DNA of 64,000 nucleotides from JAXMHN01 sp964578605 (GTDB lineage Bacteria > Verrucomicrobiota > Verrucomicrobiia > Limisphaerales > SIBE01), in the NCBI GenBank assembly GCA_964578605.1, contig CAZODO010000009.1, forward strand, positions 23,197-87,196. Reading direction: 5' to 3'. The translations under genes were made by a program, and so were the position numbers. This document shows, piece after piece, positions 17,716 to 25,313 of this stretch (position 1 is its first letter; each line of letters begins with the position of its first letter). Under the pieces are notes generated by a model. That model saw only the letters and a program-made list of their open reading frames with translations, made no database searches and was not told the DNA's origin.

Positions 17716-18257
17716 TGCCTGAGACGATCGCTCATCCTTACGGCATCGTGGCCGAGTTCGAGACAGCGGCGGATATCCTGCACGCCGCGGAAAAAGTGCG
17801 GGACGAAGGCTTCCGGCGCTGGGATGTTTACACACCGTTTCCGGTCCATGGCATGGATGGCGCCATGGGAATGAAGAACTCCAAAGTGGGCTGGTTCGCG
17901 TTCATTGGGGCCGTTTCCGGATACACGATCGGCATGCTGATGATCTGGTGGATGAACGCCTACGATTACCCCATCATCGTCGGGGGCAAGCCGATGTTCA
18001 GCCCGTTCGCGGCTTTTCCCCCCTCCTACGAACTCACCATCCTGCTCGGGGCGTTTGGCGCCTTGTTCGGAATGCTTTTCCTGAACCGCCTGCCCCGGCT
18101 GTATCATCCGCTCTTGAAGAACCGCCGGTTTGCCCTGGCAACGCACGATCGCTTCTTCGTGGTCATCGAAACGAGCGACCCGAAATATTCCGAAACCGAA
18201 ACCCGCCGGCTGTTGGAAAACCTCGGCAGCAAGCACATCGAGGTTGTGGAGGAGTGA
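17715..18257 (+). CDS. actD: Alternative Complex III subunit ActD (DUF3341)
   Basis: A 180-residue DUF3341 protein. It opens with Y-G-I-V-A-E-F-E-T-A-A-D-I-L-H-A-A-E-K-V-R and W-D-V-Y-T-P-F-P-V-H-G-M, then has two membrane helices (about residues 58-80 and 96-122) separated by P-I-I-V-G-G-K-P-M-F-S-P. The C-terminal soluble part includes H-D-R-F-F-V-V-I-E. ActD is a structural two-helix subunit of ACIII. It overlaps both neighbours by one or more bases. Confidence 0.93.
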   Translation: MPETIAHPYGIVAEFETAADILHAAEKVRDEGFRRWDVYTPFPVHGMDGAMGMKNSKVGWFAFIGAVSGYTIGMLMIWWMNAYDYPIIVGGKPMFSPFAAFPPSYELTILLGAFGALFGMLFLNRLPRLYHPLLKNRRFALATHDRFFVVIETSDPKYSETETRRLLENLGSKHIEVVEE

Positions 18258-18913
18258 TGCGATACTTCCTGGTCGGATTCCTCATGGTCGTTGTGCTGGT
18301 CGTCAGCCTGGCCGGCTTTCGCGGATGCACCTCGCGCAAGCCGCCGCTCCAGGTGTTTCCCGACATGGACCGCCAGCTCAAGGTGAGACCGCAGACGGTG
18401 GATCCCTTCTTCGCGGACGGCCGGAGCTCGCGTCTTCCGGTCGCCGGCACGATCGCGCGCGGGATGCCTTATCTTATTCCAAGCGGCGGCAGCAACGTGG
18501 CGGTTTTCCCATTCCAGGATTCCCCCGTCAACACGGGCAGGGCCACTGGCACGACCAACTATGTGGAGACGACGCCCTTTGAGATCACGCCCCAGTTCAT
18601 GGCACGCGGGCGCGAGCGTTACCAAATCTACTGTGCCCCCTGCCACAGTCCGCTCGCGGACGGCAACGGAGTGACGAAGAAGCTGGGCATGGCCACGGTG
18701 GCGAACCTGCATGATCCTCGGATCGTGCGGTTGCCGGACGGCGAGTTGTTCTATGTCATTACCCGTGGCCGCAACACCATGCTGCCGTATGCGGGCCAGA
18801 TCCCGGTGCAGGATCGGTGGGCCATTGTCGCGTATTTGCGGGCGCTGCAACTGAGCCGTTTGGCGTCTGTGGACGATGTTCCCGAGGCGCACCGGGCGAT
18901 TTTCACGAAGTAG
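18257..18913 (+). CDS. actE: Alternative Complex III subunit ActE, monoheme cytochrome c
   Basis: 218 residues from the ATG at 18257, which overlaps the actD stop (TGATG). A hydrophobic leader ends F-R-G-C at residue 24, an imperfect lipobox; ActE is lipidated in characterised complexes, so anchoring here is plausible. One C-x-x-C-H heme site (Y-C-A-P-C-H) lies near residue 128, with a distal methionine candidate in T-M-L-P-Y-A. It should pass electrons from the ActA hemes onward to an oxidase or soluble cytochrome. Confidence 0.93.
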   Translation: MRYFLVGFLMVVVLVVSLAGFRGCTSRKPPLQVFPDMDRQLKVRPQTVDPFFADGRSSRLPVAGTIARGMPYLIPSGGSNVAVFPFQDSPVNTGRATGTTNYVETTPFEITPQFMARGRERYQIYCAPCHSPLADGNGVTKKLGMATVANLHDPRIVRLPDGELFYVITRGRNTMLPYAGQIPVQDRWAIVAYLRALQLSRLASVDDVPEAHRAIFTK

Positions 18914-18915
18914 CT

Positions 18916-20157
18916 ATGAGCGACCATCGAGTTTCCCCCTCATTTCCGGGACTGGACCTGTCGCGGTGGCGGCCGGTTCCAAAGTGGCTGATGATTGTCG
19001 GCGGTGTGGGCGCCCTGATTGGGTGGGTGGTTCCGTCCCTTCGGCTGCAATTTGCCTATTCATGGCTGCTGGCTTTCATGTTCTTCCTGAGCCTCTGCCT
19101 TGGAGGGTTGTTCCTGGTGCTTTTGCATCATCTATTCGATGCGAGTTGGTCGGTGGCGATCCGCCGGTTCGAAGAGCACATTGCCTTCTTGTTGCCGGTG
19201 ATGGCGGCGCTCTTCATCCCCATCGCGATCTTCGCGCCGAGGATCTATCCGTGGATGAGCCTTGATCCGCACGTGGACCATGCGCTGCATGCGAAGCAAC
19301 CGCTCTTTACGATGCCGATGTTTTACGTCGTCGCGGTTTTCTGTTTCGCGGCCTGGTGGCTCTTTTCGTACAAACTGCGCTTCTGGTCACTGCGTCAGGA
19401 TGAAACAGGCTCGGCGCTCTGCACGTTCCGCCTTCGGATCTGGTCGGCCGTCGGCATTTTCTTTTTTGCGGTGACGCTGACGCTGGCGGCGATCATGTGG
19501 ATGAAGGCGCTGCAGCACCAATGGTTTTCGACCATGTATGGCGTCTACTACTTCGCCGGCTCGGTCTGGATGACCATCGCCACGGTTTACGTCATCGCCG
19601 CCATTCTGCAGCGGACCGGCGCGTTGCGCGAAGTGGTGCATGGGGAGACCTTTTACTTCCTGGGATCGCTCCAACTGGCGTTCACGGTGTTCTATGCTTA
19701 CATCCACTTCTCGCAATATTTCATCATCTGGAACGCGAACATTCCCGAGGAAACGTTCTGGTACGTGCTGCGCGAGAAAGGAAGCTGGTGGGATATCGGA
19801 ATGGTGATTATTTTCGGCCATTTCTTCCTGCCGTTTCTGCTTTTGCTGCGGATCGATTGGAAATTGAAGCTGCCTGTGATGGTCTTTATTTGTGTCTGGG
19901 CCTGGTTGATGCACTTCATTGACCTGTCGTTCAACATCATGCCGGTGCTGCATCCGGACGGGTTTGTGCTGCACTGGCTCGACCTGGCCTGCATGGCGTT
20001 CATCGGAGGCGTGCTGGCGTTCGTGTTCCTGAAGTATCTTGCGGCGCACCCGCCCTTCCCGCTGCGAGATCCGCGCTTTGCCGAGGCGCTTCATGTCTAT
20101 TTTCCACCCGTAACGGCCCCGGCCAACCCGGCGGATGCCCAGGGAGGGGGCCATTGA
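18916..20157 (+). CDS. actF: Alternative Complex III subunit ActF, second NrfD-like membrane subunit
   Basis: A 413-residue polytopic protein with about ten membrane segments, related to ActC and found as the second NrfD-type core subunit of ACIII. Visible family segments include G-A-L-I-G-W-V-V, L-V-L-L-H-H-L-F-D-A-S-W-S-V-A-I-R-R-F and A-Y-I-H-F-S-Q-Y-F-I-I-W-N-A-N-I-P-E-E-T. The ATG at 18916 follows the actE stop by 2 bp. An upstream in-frame extension to 18817 lies inside actE and is rejected. In known complexes ActF lies beside ActC and may take part in proton movement. Confidence 0.93.
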   Translation: MSDHRVSPSFPGLDLSRWRPVPKWLMIVGGVGALIGWVVPSLRLQFAYSWLLAFMFFLSLCLGGLFLVLLHHLFDASWSVAIRRFEEHIAFLLPVMAALFIPIAIFAPRIYPWMSLDPHVDHALHAKQPLFTMPMFYVVAVFCFAAWWLFSYKLRFWSLRQDETGSALCTFRLRIWSAVGIFFFAVTLTLAAIMWMKALQHQWFSTMYGVYYFAGSVWMTIATVYVIAAILQRTGALREVVHGETFYFLGSLQLAFTVFYAYIHFSQYFIIWNANIPEETFWYVLREKGSWWDIGMVIIFGHFFLPFLLLLRIDWKLKLPVMVFICVWAWLMHFIDLSFNIMPVLHPDGFVLHWLDLACMAFIGGVLAFVFLKYLAAHPPFPLRDPRFAEALHVYFPPVTAPANPADAQGGGH

Positions 20158-20182
20158 ATGCTCAAACACGAGACGGCGCGTT

Positions 20183-20569
20183 ATGACGACCCCCGAACCT
20201 TCTGAACCCAGACCCATTGCGATGGCGGTTTACGTCGTCGTCCTTGTGGGTGCGTTTCTCATTGCTGGGGCCCTCGCCTGGTTCCTGATCTATCGGACAC
20301 GGCCGGCCACGTTAAACCAGGCGCGCATCGAAGAACGGATCAAGAACCTTCAGGACATCAACACGGCCGCCGCGCAGGCGCTCGATTCGTTCGGTTGGCA
20401 AGATGCTTCGAAGGGCCTTGTTCGCCTCTCGATCGCGAGTGCCATGGACCTCGTGGTCCGGGAATGGAAGGACCCCGCAGCGGGCCGTTCCAACCTGCTG
20501 GCCCGCGTCGAACGGGCGAATCCGCCGCCTCCACCCCCGGAGCCGCAGCAGCCGAGCGCATTCGAATAA
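20183..20569 (+). CDS. Small membrane-anchored protein between act and cco genes
   Basis: The 128-residue product has one membrane helix (about residues 13-37) near its N-terminus. A soluble part follows with D-I-N-T-A-A-A-Q-A-L-D-S-F-G-W-Q-D-A-S-K-G-L-V-R-L-S-I-A-S-A-M, then a proline-rich tail (P-P-P-P-P-P-E-P). The F/Y-G-W-x-D ... G-x-V-R-L-x-I-x-x-A-M pattern recurs in small proteins of cytochrome oxidase loci, but I know no defined function. It may be an assembly factor or accessory subunit. The ATG at 20183 is preferred over a start at 20135, which overlaps actF. It lies 25 bp after actF and 26 bp before the CcoN-like gene. Confidence 0.75.
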   Translation: MTTPEPSEPRPIAMAVYVVVLVGAFLIAGALAWFLIYRTRPATLNQARIEERIKNLQDINTAAAQALDSFGWQDASKGLVRLSIASAMDLVVREWKDPAAGRSNLLARVERANPPPPPPEPQQPSAFE

Positions 20570-20595
20570 GGCTCGACTGCCGCCTGTTGCGCATC

Positions 20596-22086
20596 ATGAC
20601 CGTGACCGCCTCTTCTGCTTCCGAGAGAACCGCGCCCCGTGCGGAGGCTGACGTTCCCGTTCCAGCCCCGGCGGAGATCGATCGGACGTGTCGGGGGCCG
20701 GTGCTGATCCTGCTGACGGCGGCTGTCCTTTGGCTTGCCATTGGCGGAGTGCTGGGGATGGTTGCGGCTATCAAAGCGCATGCGCCGGGCTTTCTGGCGG
20801 GGTCGGCCTGGCTGACCTACGGCCGGGTCCGCCCGGCAGGGACGAGCGTTTTTCTGTATGGCTTTGTTCTGCAGGCGGGTTTGGGACTTGCCCTTTGGAT
20901 GTTCTGCCGATTGGGGAGGAATCCGCTTCGTGGCAGGCGCATCCTGGGCGCCGCGGCGGTTTTCTGGAATATTGGCCTGCTGGCAGGAGCGTTGGGGATA
21001 CTGGCCGGGGCCGGAACGGGCTACCCATGGTTTGAGCTGCCCCGGGCATCCGCGCCCGTTCTTTTTGTTTCGTGGGTGCTGGCCGGCATCTGGGCCTTGA
21101 TCAACCTTCACCGGCGCCAGTCCCGCCCCTTGTATGTGGCACAGGGATTCCTTTTGACCGCGTTGCTCTGGTTTCCGTGGGTGTATTCGACGGCCCAGTT
21201 GCTTCTTAGTTACTTCTCCGTTCGCGGCATCATGCAAGCCGTGGTGCATGGCTGGTTCCAGCACAGTTTCTACACCTTGTGTGCGGGGGCTTTCGGGCTG
21301 GCGTCCATTTTCTACTTCATTCCAAAGCTTGCCGGGCGCCCGTTGCACAGTCGGGGGCTGGCGCTGTTTGGATTCTGGCTGTGGATCTTGTTTGGCGGCT
21401 GGGGCGGCGCGCGAGCGGGCGAACCCGTCCCGAGCTGGATTAGCGGCGTGAGCACGGTCGCGCAAGTGTTCCTCCTGGTTCCGGTGACTGCCTTCGGGAT
21501 CTGTTGGTTTCGCACGCTGCCCAAGGCTTGGACGGCCGTGAAGTCGAACTTGCTGCTGCGTTTTGTGGGTTTCGGCGCCTGCAGCTTTTTGCTGGCCGCA
21601 CTGTTGGAGGCGGCGGCTTCGCACCCGGCGGTGAGCCAAGTGACGCTTTATACGTTGTATGGCGAAGGCTTGAACCAACTCAAGTTTCACGGCTTTCTCG
21701 CGATGGCGCTCGCGGGCGCGGTTTACTATATGGCGCCCCGGTTGGCGGGATGCGACTGGCCTTCTCCGGGCTGGATGCGTTTCCATTTCTGGACCGCGGC
21801 GTCAGGGACGCTGCTGAGTGTTCTCGCGTTGCTTGTCGGCGGCCTGATTCACGGCGCAGGGATCAACCGGCCGGAGACCGACTTCCTGCAGGTCGCCCGC
21901 CGAACCGTGCCTTTCCTGGGCATGAGCACACTGGGTGCAACCCTTCTTTGTGCCGCCTATGTCGCGTTCCTTGTGCACCTGGGACGGCTACTCGCGGCGG
22001 CATGCCCCTGCCTGGTGACTTGGACAGATCTGAGGCGCCTGGTGGCCCCGTCGACTTTGAAGGCGGAAGGGAGGGCCGGACGATGA
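20596..22086 (+). CDS. CcoN-like oxidase subunit I lacking most metal ligands
   Basis: 496 residues, about twelve membrane segments, placed exactly where ccoN is expected (before CcoO- and CcoP-like genes). The framework follows CcoN, for example Y-G-R-V-R-P-x-x-T and F-Y-F-I-P-K. Aligned by eye to cbb3 CcoN, the low-spin heme histidine of R-P-L-H-T is G82. The first copper histidine is kept as H223. The cross-linked tyrosine is G267. The paired copper histidines are R273 and A274. In H-V-H the first (high-spin heme) histidine is K363 and the second is H365. Catalytic oxygen reduction of the usual kind therefore looks impossible. It overlaps the next gene by ATGA. Confidence 0.8.
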   Translation: MTVTASSASERTAPRAEADVPVPAPAEIDRTCRGPVLILLTAAVLWLAIGGVLGMVAAIKAHAPGFLAGSAWLTYGRVRPAGTSVFLYGFVLQAGLGLALWMFCRLGRNPLRGRRILGAAAVFWNIGLLAGALGILAGAGTGYPWFELPRASAPVLFVSWVLAGIWALINLHRRQSRPLYVAQGFLLTALLWFPWVYSTAQLLLSYFSVRGIMQAVVHGWFQHSFYTLCAGAFGLASIFYFIPKLAGRPLHSRGLALFGFWLWILFGGWGGARAGEPVPSWISGVSTVAQVFLLVPVTAFGICWFRTLPKAWTAVKSNLLLRFVGFGACSFLLAALLEAAASHPAVSQVTLYTLYGEGLNQLKFHGFLAMALAGAVYYMAPRLAGCDWPSPGWMRFHFWTAASGTLLSVLALLVGGLIHGAGINRPETDFLQVARRTVPFLGMSTLGATLLCAAYVAFLVHLGRLLAAACPCLVTWTDLRRLVAPSTLKAEGRAGR

Positions 22087-23045
22087 GCAACGGTCCCTTT
22101 CTGTTCCTGGGCCTTCTCTTTGCGCTGGCGTTGTCGTGGCTGGGAATGATTGCCGCGCCACAGCTCCAGATGGGCAACCAGCAACCCACGAACGTCCCGC
22201 CCACCAACGTGCTTTATCCAACCCCGGCTCCGGGCCTGGCCCAACTGGGACGCGAAGTCTATCGCGCGAACGGCTGCGCGTATTGCCACACGCAAGTTAT
22301 CCGTCAGCAAGGCACCCGGTTCGATGTCGTGCTGACCAGCGCCGGAACCAACGAAGCCGCCGTCGTCCAGGCGCTCGTGCAGATGGGCAACTCGCTGAGC
22401 CGCGAGCAAGCCGTGAAGCTGGTTGCCTCCTTGCCACAAAAGGTCCTCTCCTACCCAAGCAAACGCCGCGCGGACGAGGTCCAAGAGGCCTTCACCGACG
22501 CCGGTGCCGAGGCGGGCGTCAGAGTGGTGCCGACCGGGCCCGATATCGCGCGGGGATGGGGCACTCGGCTGACGGTGGGCCAGGATTACCTTTATGGATC
22601 GCCGCTCATGCTGGGCACGACGCGTCTTGGTCCGGATCTCGCCAACATCGGGCTCCGGCGTCCCGACCCGGTCTGGCACCTGGTGCATTTGTTCGATCCC
22701 AAGCTCCAGGTGCAGGGTTCAACCATGCCCCGGTACCCCTTCCTTTTCGAAGTGCGCCCGCAGGTGGGCGGCGGCTCGCCCGAAGCCCTTCCCATTCCGG
22801 GTGACCGCGAGGTGATTCCGACCCGCGACGCTCACGCGCTTGTCGCGTATCTTCTAAGTCTCCGGGTCGACCTGCCGCTTTTCGAAGCGCCTGGACCTCA
22901 GCCACCGGGCGCCGCGGCGTCCACGCCCCCTTCCAACGCGACCGCCGATGCCAACACGGCCGCGGCCGCTAACAGCGCCGCCTCAACCAACGCGCAACCC
23001 GCAGCCGAACGGGCGCCGACAGAGAGCCAGCCTTCACCGCAATGA
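22083..23045 (+). CDS. CcoO-like monoheme cytochrome c
   Basis: The 320-residue product resembles CcoO/FixO: an N-terminal membrane helix, then P-x-x-L-A-Q-L-G-R-E-V-Y-R-A-N-G-C-A-Y-C-H-T-Q-V-I-R (the C-x-x-C-H heme c site near residue 64), and R-G-W-G-T-R-L-T-V-G-Q-D-Y-L-Y-G-S-P, L-G-x-x-R-L-G-P-D-L-A-N-I-G and G-S-T-M-P-R-Y-P-F-L-F, which holds the axial methionine. CcoO normally carries electrons to CcoN. About 130 residues between the heme site and the D-Y-x-Y motif are an insertion relative to short CcoO proteins. The C-terminus is a low-complexity A/N/P-rich tail. It overlaps both neighbours by ATGA. Confidence 0.85.
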   Translation: MSNGPFLFLGLLFALALSWLGMIAAPQLQMGNQQPTNVPPTNVLYPTPAPGLAQLGREVYRANGCAYCHTQVIRQQGTRFDVVLTSAGTNEAAVVQALVQMGNSLSREQAVKLVASLPQKVLSYPSKRRADEVQEAFTDAGAEAGVRVVPTGPDIARGWGTRLTVGQDYLYGSPLMLGTTRLGPDLANIGLRRPDPVWHLVHLFDPKLQVQGSTMPRYPFLFEVRPQVGGGSPEALPIPGDREVIPTRDAHALVAYLLSLRVDLPLFEAPGPQPPGAAASTPPSNATADANTAAAANSAASTNAQPAAERAPTESQPSPQ

Positions 23046-23743
23046 GCCAGAAGCCGAGACCAAAACGCGCGTTGCAGGAGACCCGGACCGGGCGCGAGGG
23101 GCGTTCGATCAAGCCGCCTTCTCCCGTTCCTGCGTCCTCCGCTGCGGCGGGGCTTTCGGCGGAGGATCTCGAGCCGCAAGCGGATTCGTCCCTCATGCCC
23201 TTCTGGTTCTTCATCGCGCTGATAATGCTGGCCTACTGGGGGATGATTCACCTGGACCGGTACGGAGGCGGGTTTAGCGCCCAGGTGTATGCGCCCTACC
23301 AATCCTTCCGGCAGTTGTCCGCTTTGCAGCCGAAGTCCGGACCGGAATTGCTGGCTGCGAAGGGCGAATCGCTCTACGCGATGGTCTGTCTTGCCTGCCA
23401 CCAAGCCACCGGGATGGGATCGCCCGGCCAGTACCCGCCGCTCGCGGGATCGGAATGGGTCGCAGGATCGCCCGGGCGCCTGATCCGGGTTCCTCTGCAC
23501 GGTTTGACCGGCCCAATCCAGGTGAAAGGGCAGCAGTGGACCGGCCTGAACATGCCGGCGTTTGGAATGTCGCCGCCGCTCGACGATGACGAGAACCTTG
23601 CGGCCGTTCTGACCTATATCCGCCAGGCGTGGGGCAATAGCGCCTCACCCATCTCGCCGGAGCAGGTCCGGTTCGTGCGCGCCGAAACGGCTGGCCGCAC
23701 CGCACCCTGGACCGCGGCGGACCTTCAAGCCCTGCCAGAGTAG
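23042..23743 (+). CDS. CcoP-like membrane-anchored monoheme cytochrome c
   Basis: 233 residues: a basic, P/A-rich N-terminus, a membrane helix (about residues 58-78, after D-S-S-L-M-P-F-W-F-F-I-A), then Y-G-G-G-F-S-A-Q-V-Y and a class I cytochrome c domain with C-L-A-C-H-Q near residue 118 and the axial methionine probably in L-N-M-P-A-F-G. CcoP often has two heme c sites; this protein has one. It is the last gene of the respiratory operon and starts inside the CcoO-like stop (ATGA). It may accept electrons from ACIII (ActE) and pass them to the CcoO-like subunit, but with a non-canonical CcoN the end acceptor is uncertain. Confidence 0.85.
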   Translation: MSQKPRPKRALQETRTGREGRSIKPPSPVPASSAAAGLSAEDLEPQADSSLMPFWFFIALIMLAYWGMIHLDRYGGGFSAQVYAPYQSFRQLSALQPKSGPELLAAKGESLYAMVCLACHQATGMGSPGQYPPLAGSEWVAGSPGRLIRVPLHGLTGPIQVKGQQWTGLNMPAFGMSPPLDDDENLAAVLTYIRQAWGNSASPISPEQVRFVRAETAGRTAPWTAADLQALPE

Positions 23744-23835
23744 TCCGTGCATCGCCCAGGCATTTGGGTGGCCAATGGGGTTCCCCCTGACCGGAACTCT
23801 ACCCGTTGGGCGCAGCACGCGAGTTACCCGCCCGT

Positions 23836-24747
23836 CTATTCAGCCCGGTGCAACTTCTCCAGCCATTCCTCCACGCGCTTGGGCCAAGTGGTCACAAGGT
23901 GAGAGGAAGGCCGCAGGCCATACCCGTGCCCGCCTGTCGGGTAAATGTGCAATTCCAAGGGAACTCCGGCGTTCTTCAACGCCAACGCGTAGAAGATCGC
24001 CGTCTCCACTCGCACGGGATCGTCCTGGGCCATCGCCAGAAATGTCGGGGGCGTGCTGCGGCTAATCTCGAGTTCGGGCGCAATCTTGTCGTTCTCTTTC
24101 TCCAACGTCAGGTAGGCCGGGTAAATCAGCACGGTGAAATCAGGCCGGCAACTCACCAGGTCCGACGCGTCGATGGGCGAATAACCGCGCTGAGCGTAAT
24201 TGTTGCTCACGGCGGCGGCTAAATGGCCTCCTGCCGAAAAACCGAGCACCCCGATGCGCTTGGGATTCAAGCCCCATTCCTTCGCGTGCGCTCGCACGAT
24301 GCCCAGCGCGCGTTGCGCGTCCTGCAAAGCCGCGGCGTGTTTTTCGAGGCCGGCCCGCCTCGGGACCCGATACTTGAGGAGAACACCGGTGACGCCGACG
24401 GAGTTGAGCCATTCGCAAATCTCGGTGCCTTCCAAGTCCATCGCCAGGATGTGGTAGCCGCCGCCCGGACAGACAACCACGGCAGCGCCGGTGTCCTTGT
24501 CCGGAGCGGGCCGGTAAATCGCGATGCTTGGCCGGGCGACGTTGCCCAGCCGGATCAGCCGTTTTCCACCAACCTGGTCGTCCGTGGGCTTTGTAAGGTC
24601 CTGTTCTTCCCCGAGCACGGCCTTGTCGCCAGGCGCGCCTTGCGGCCATAGCTCGACGGTTTGAAAGGGGTCGCCCGCGGAACAGTTCGGGGTCAAAGCG
24701 GCTAGCGCAATCGAAAGCGCCACCATAAACACTAAGATCGATCGCAT
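23836..24747 (-). CDS. Secreted alpha/beta-hydrolase, BD-FAE/acetyl-xylan-esterase-like
   Basis: A 303-residue protein with a clear signal peptide (M-R-S-I-L-V-F-M-V-A-L ... C-S-A-G). Mature motifs are L-W-P-Q-G-A-P-G near 33, V-V-V-C-P-G-G-G-Y-H for the oxyanion loop near 92, the nucleophile elbow G-F-S-A-G-G near 168, and a C-terminal D-D-P-V and G-G-H-G-Y-G giving catalytic Asp and His. This matches esterases that de-acylate plant or microbial polysaccharides. It is convergent with the respiratory operon (92 bp between stops). Upstream lies the divergent interval holding array E. Confidence 0.85.
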   Translation of the reverse strand: MRSILVFMVALSIALAALTPNCSAGDPFQTVELWPQGAPGDKAVLGEEQDLTKPTDDQVGGKRLIRLGNVARPSIAIYRPAPDKDTGAAVVVCPGGGYHILAMDLEGTEICEWLNSVGVTGVLLKYRVPRRAGLEKHAAALQDAQRALGIVRAHAKEWGLNPKRIGVLGFSAGGHLAAAVSNNYAQRGYSPIDASDLVSCRPDFTVLIYPAYLTLEKENDKIAPELEISRSTPPTFLAMAQDDPVRVETAIFYALALKNAGVPLELHIYPTGGHGYGLRPSSHLVTTWPKRVEEWLEKLHRAE

Positions 24748-24939
24748 GGGCCGAGTAAAACGCGTTTACACGGCTGCGTCGATGCTTTTGCTGCGCGGTT
24801 GGCAGCCGTTTTGGCGATTCAAGGCCCCTTTCTGCGGGACGCGTGCCAGGTTGCCGCTGTTTGGAGCGTCGGCTTCACTGCCGGGTTCGGTTCGGGGCCG
24901 CTTGCTGCATCTCTTCTGCCCGTCAGCTTGTCCATTGGC

Positions 24940-25104
24940 GCTGCATCCGGGCCAAACACGGCACTCGTATGGAACTCATTCGGAACTCGTTCGGAGATGG
25001 TTCGGACATCATTCGGGAATTATTCGGACATTTTACGGTCAAGAGCGTATGATTACCGCTTTATAACCTGTGGATTACCGTATGATTATCGTATGGAACT
25101 ATTC
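24940..25104. repeat. 11-bp-period palindromic array (locus E)
   Basis: Fifteen 11-bp units follow in register. The left half is a run ending CGG: AACTCATTCGG (24973-24983), AACTCGTTCGG, AGATGGTTCGG, ACATCATTCGG, GAATTATTCGG, ACATTTTACGG. From about 25039 the units become reverse-complement-like, such as TGATTACCGCT, GGATTACCGTA and TGATTATCGTA; CCGTATGATTA across two of these is close to the inverse of ACATCATTCGG. The outermost left units (24940-24961) are more degenerate. The array lies between divergently oriented genes (esterase and the NosR-like fusion), so it is not a terminator for either. The remaining parts of the 24748-25313 interval show nothing else recognisable. Confidence 0.78.
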
Positions 25105-25313
25105 CCTTTTTGGTAGGGTCGGTCGCTCCGTCTCCGTCGACCGCCGTTGGTTTGCTTTCTCTATCTTCAAACTCTGCAGACTGGGCAGAATGGATCTTGT
25201 GCGGAGTCAATCACGGTCAAGCGGAAGTTAGCCACGGCGCGCGACGGAGCGCGGCGCCGTGCCTAAAATGAGAATTGCCGCTCCCGGACATTCAGCTATA
25301 GACAGTGCGCGCG

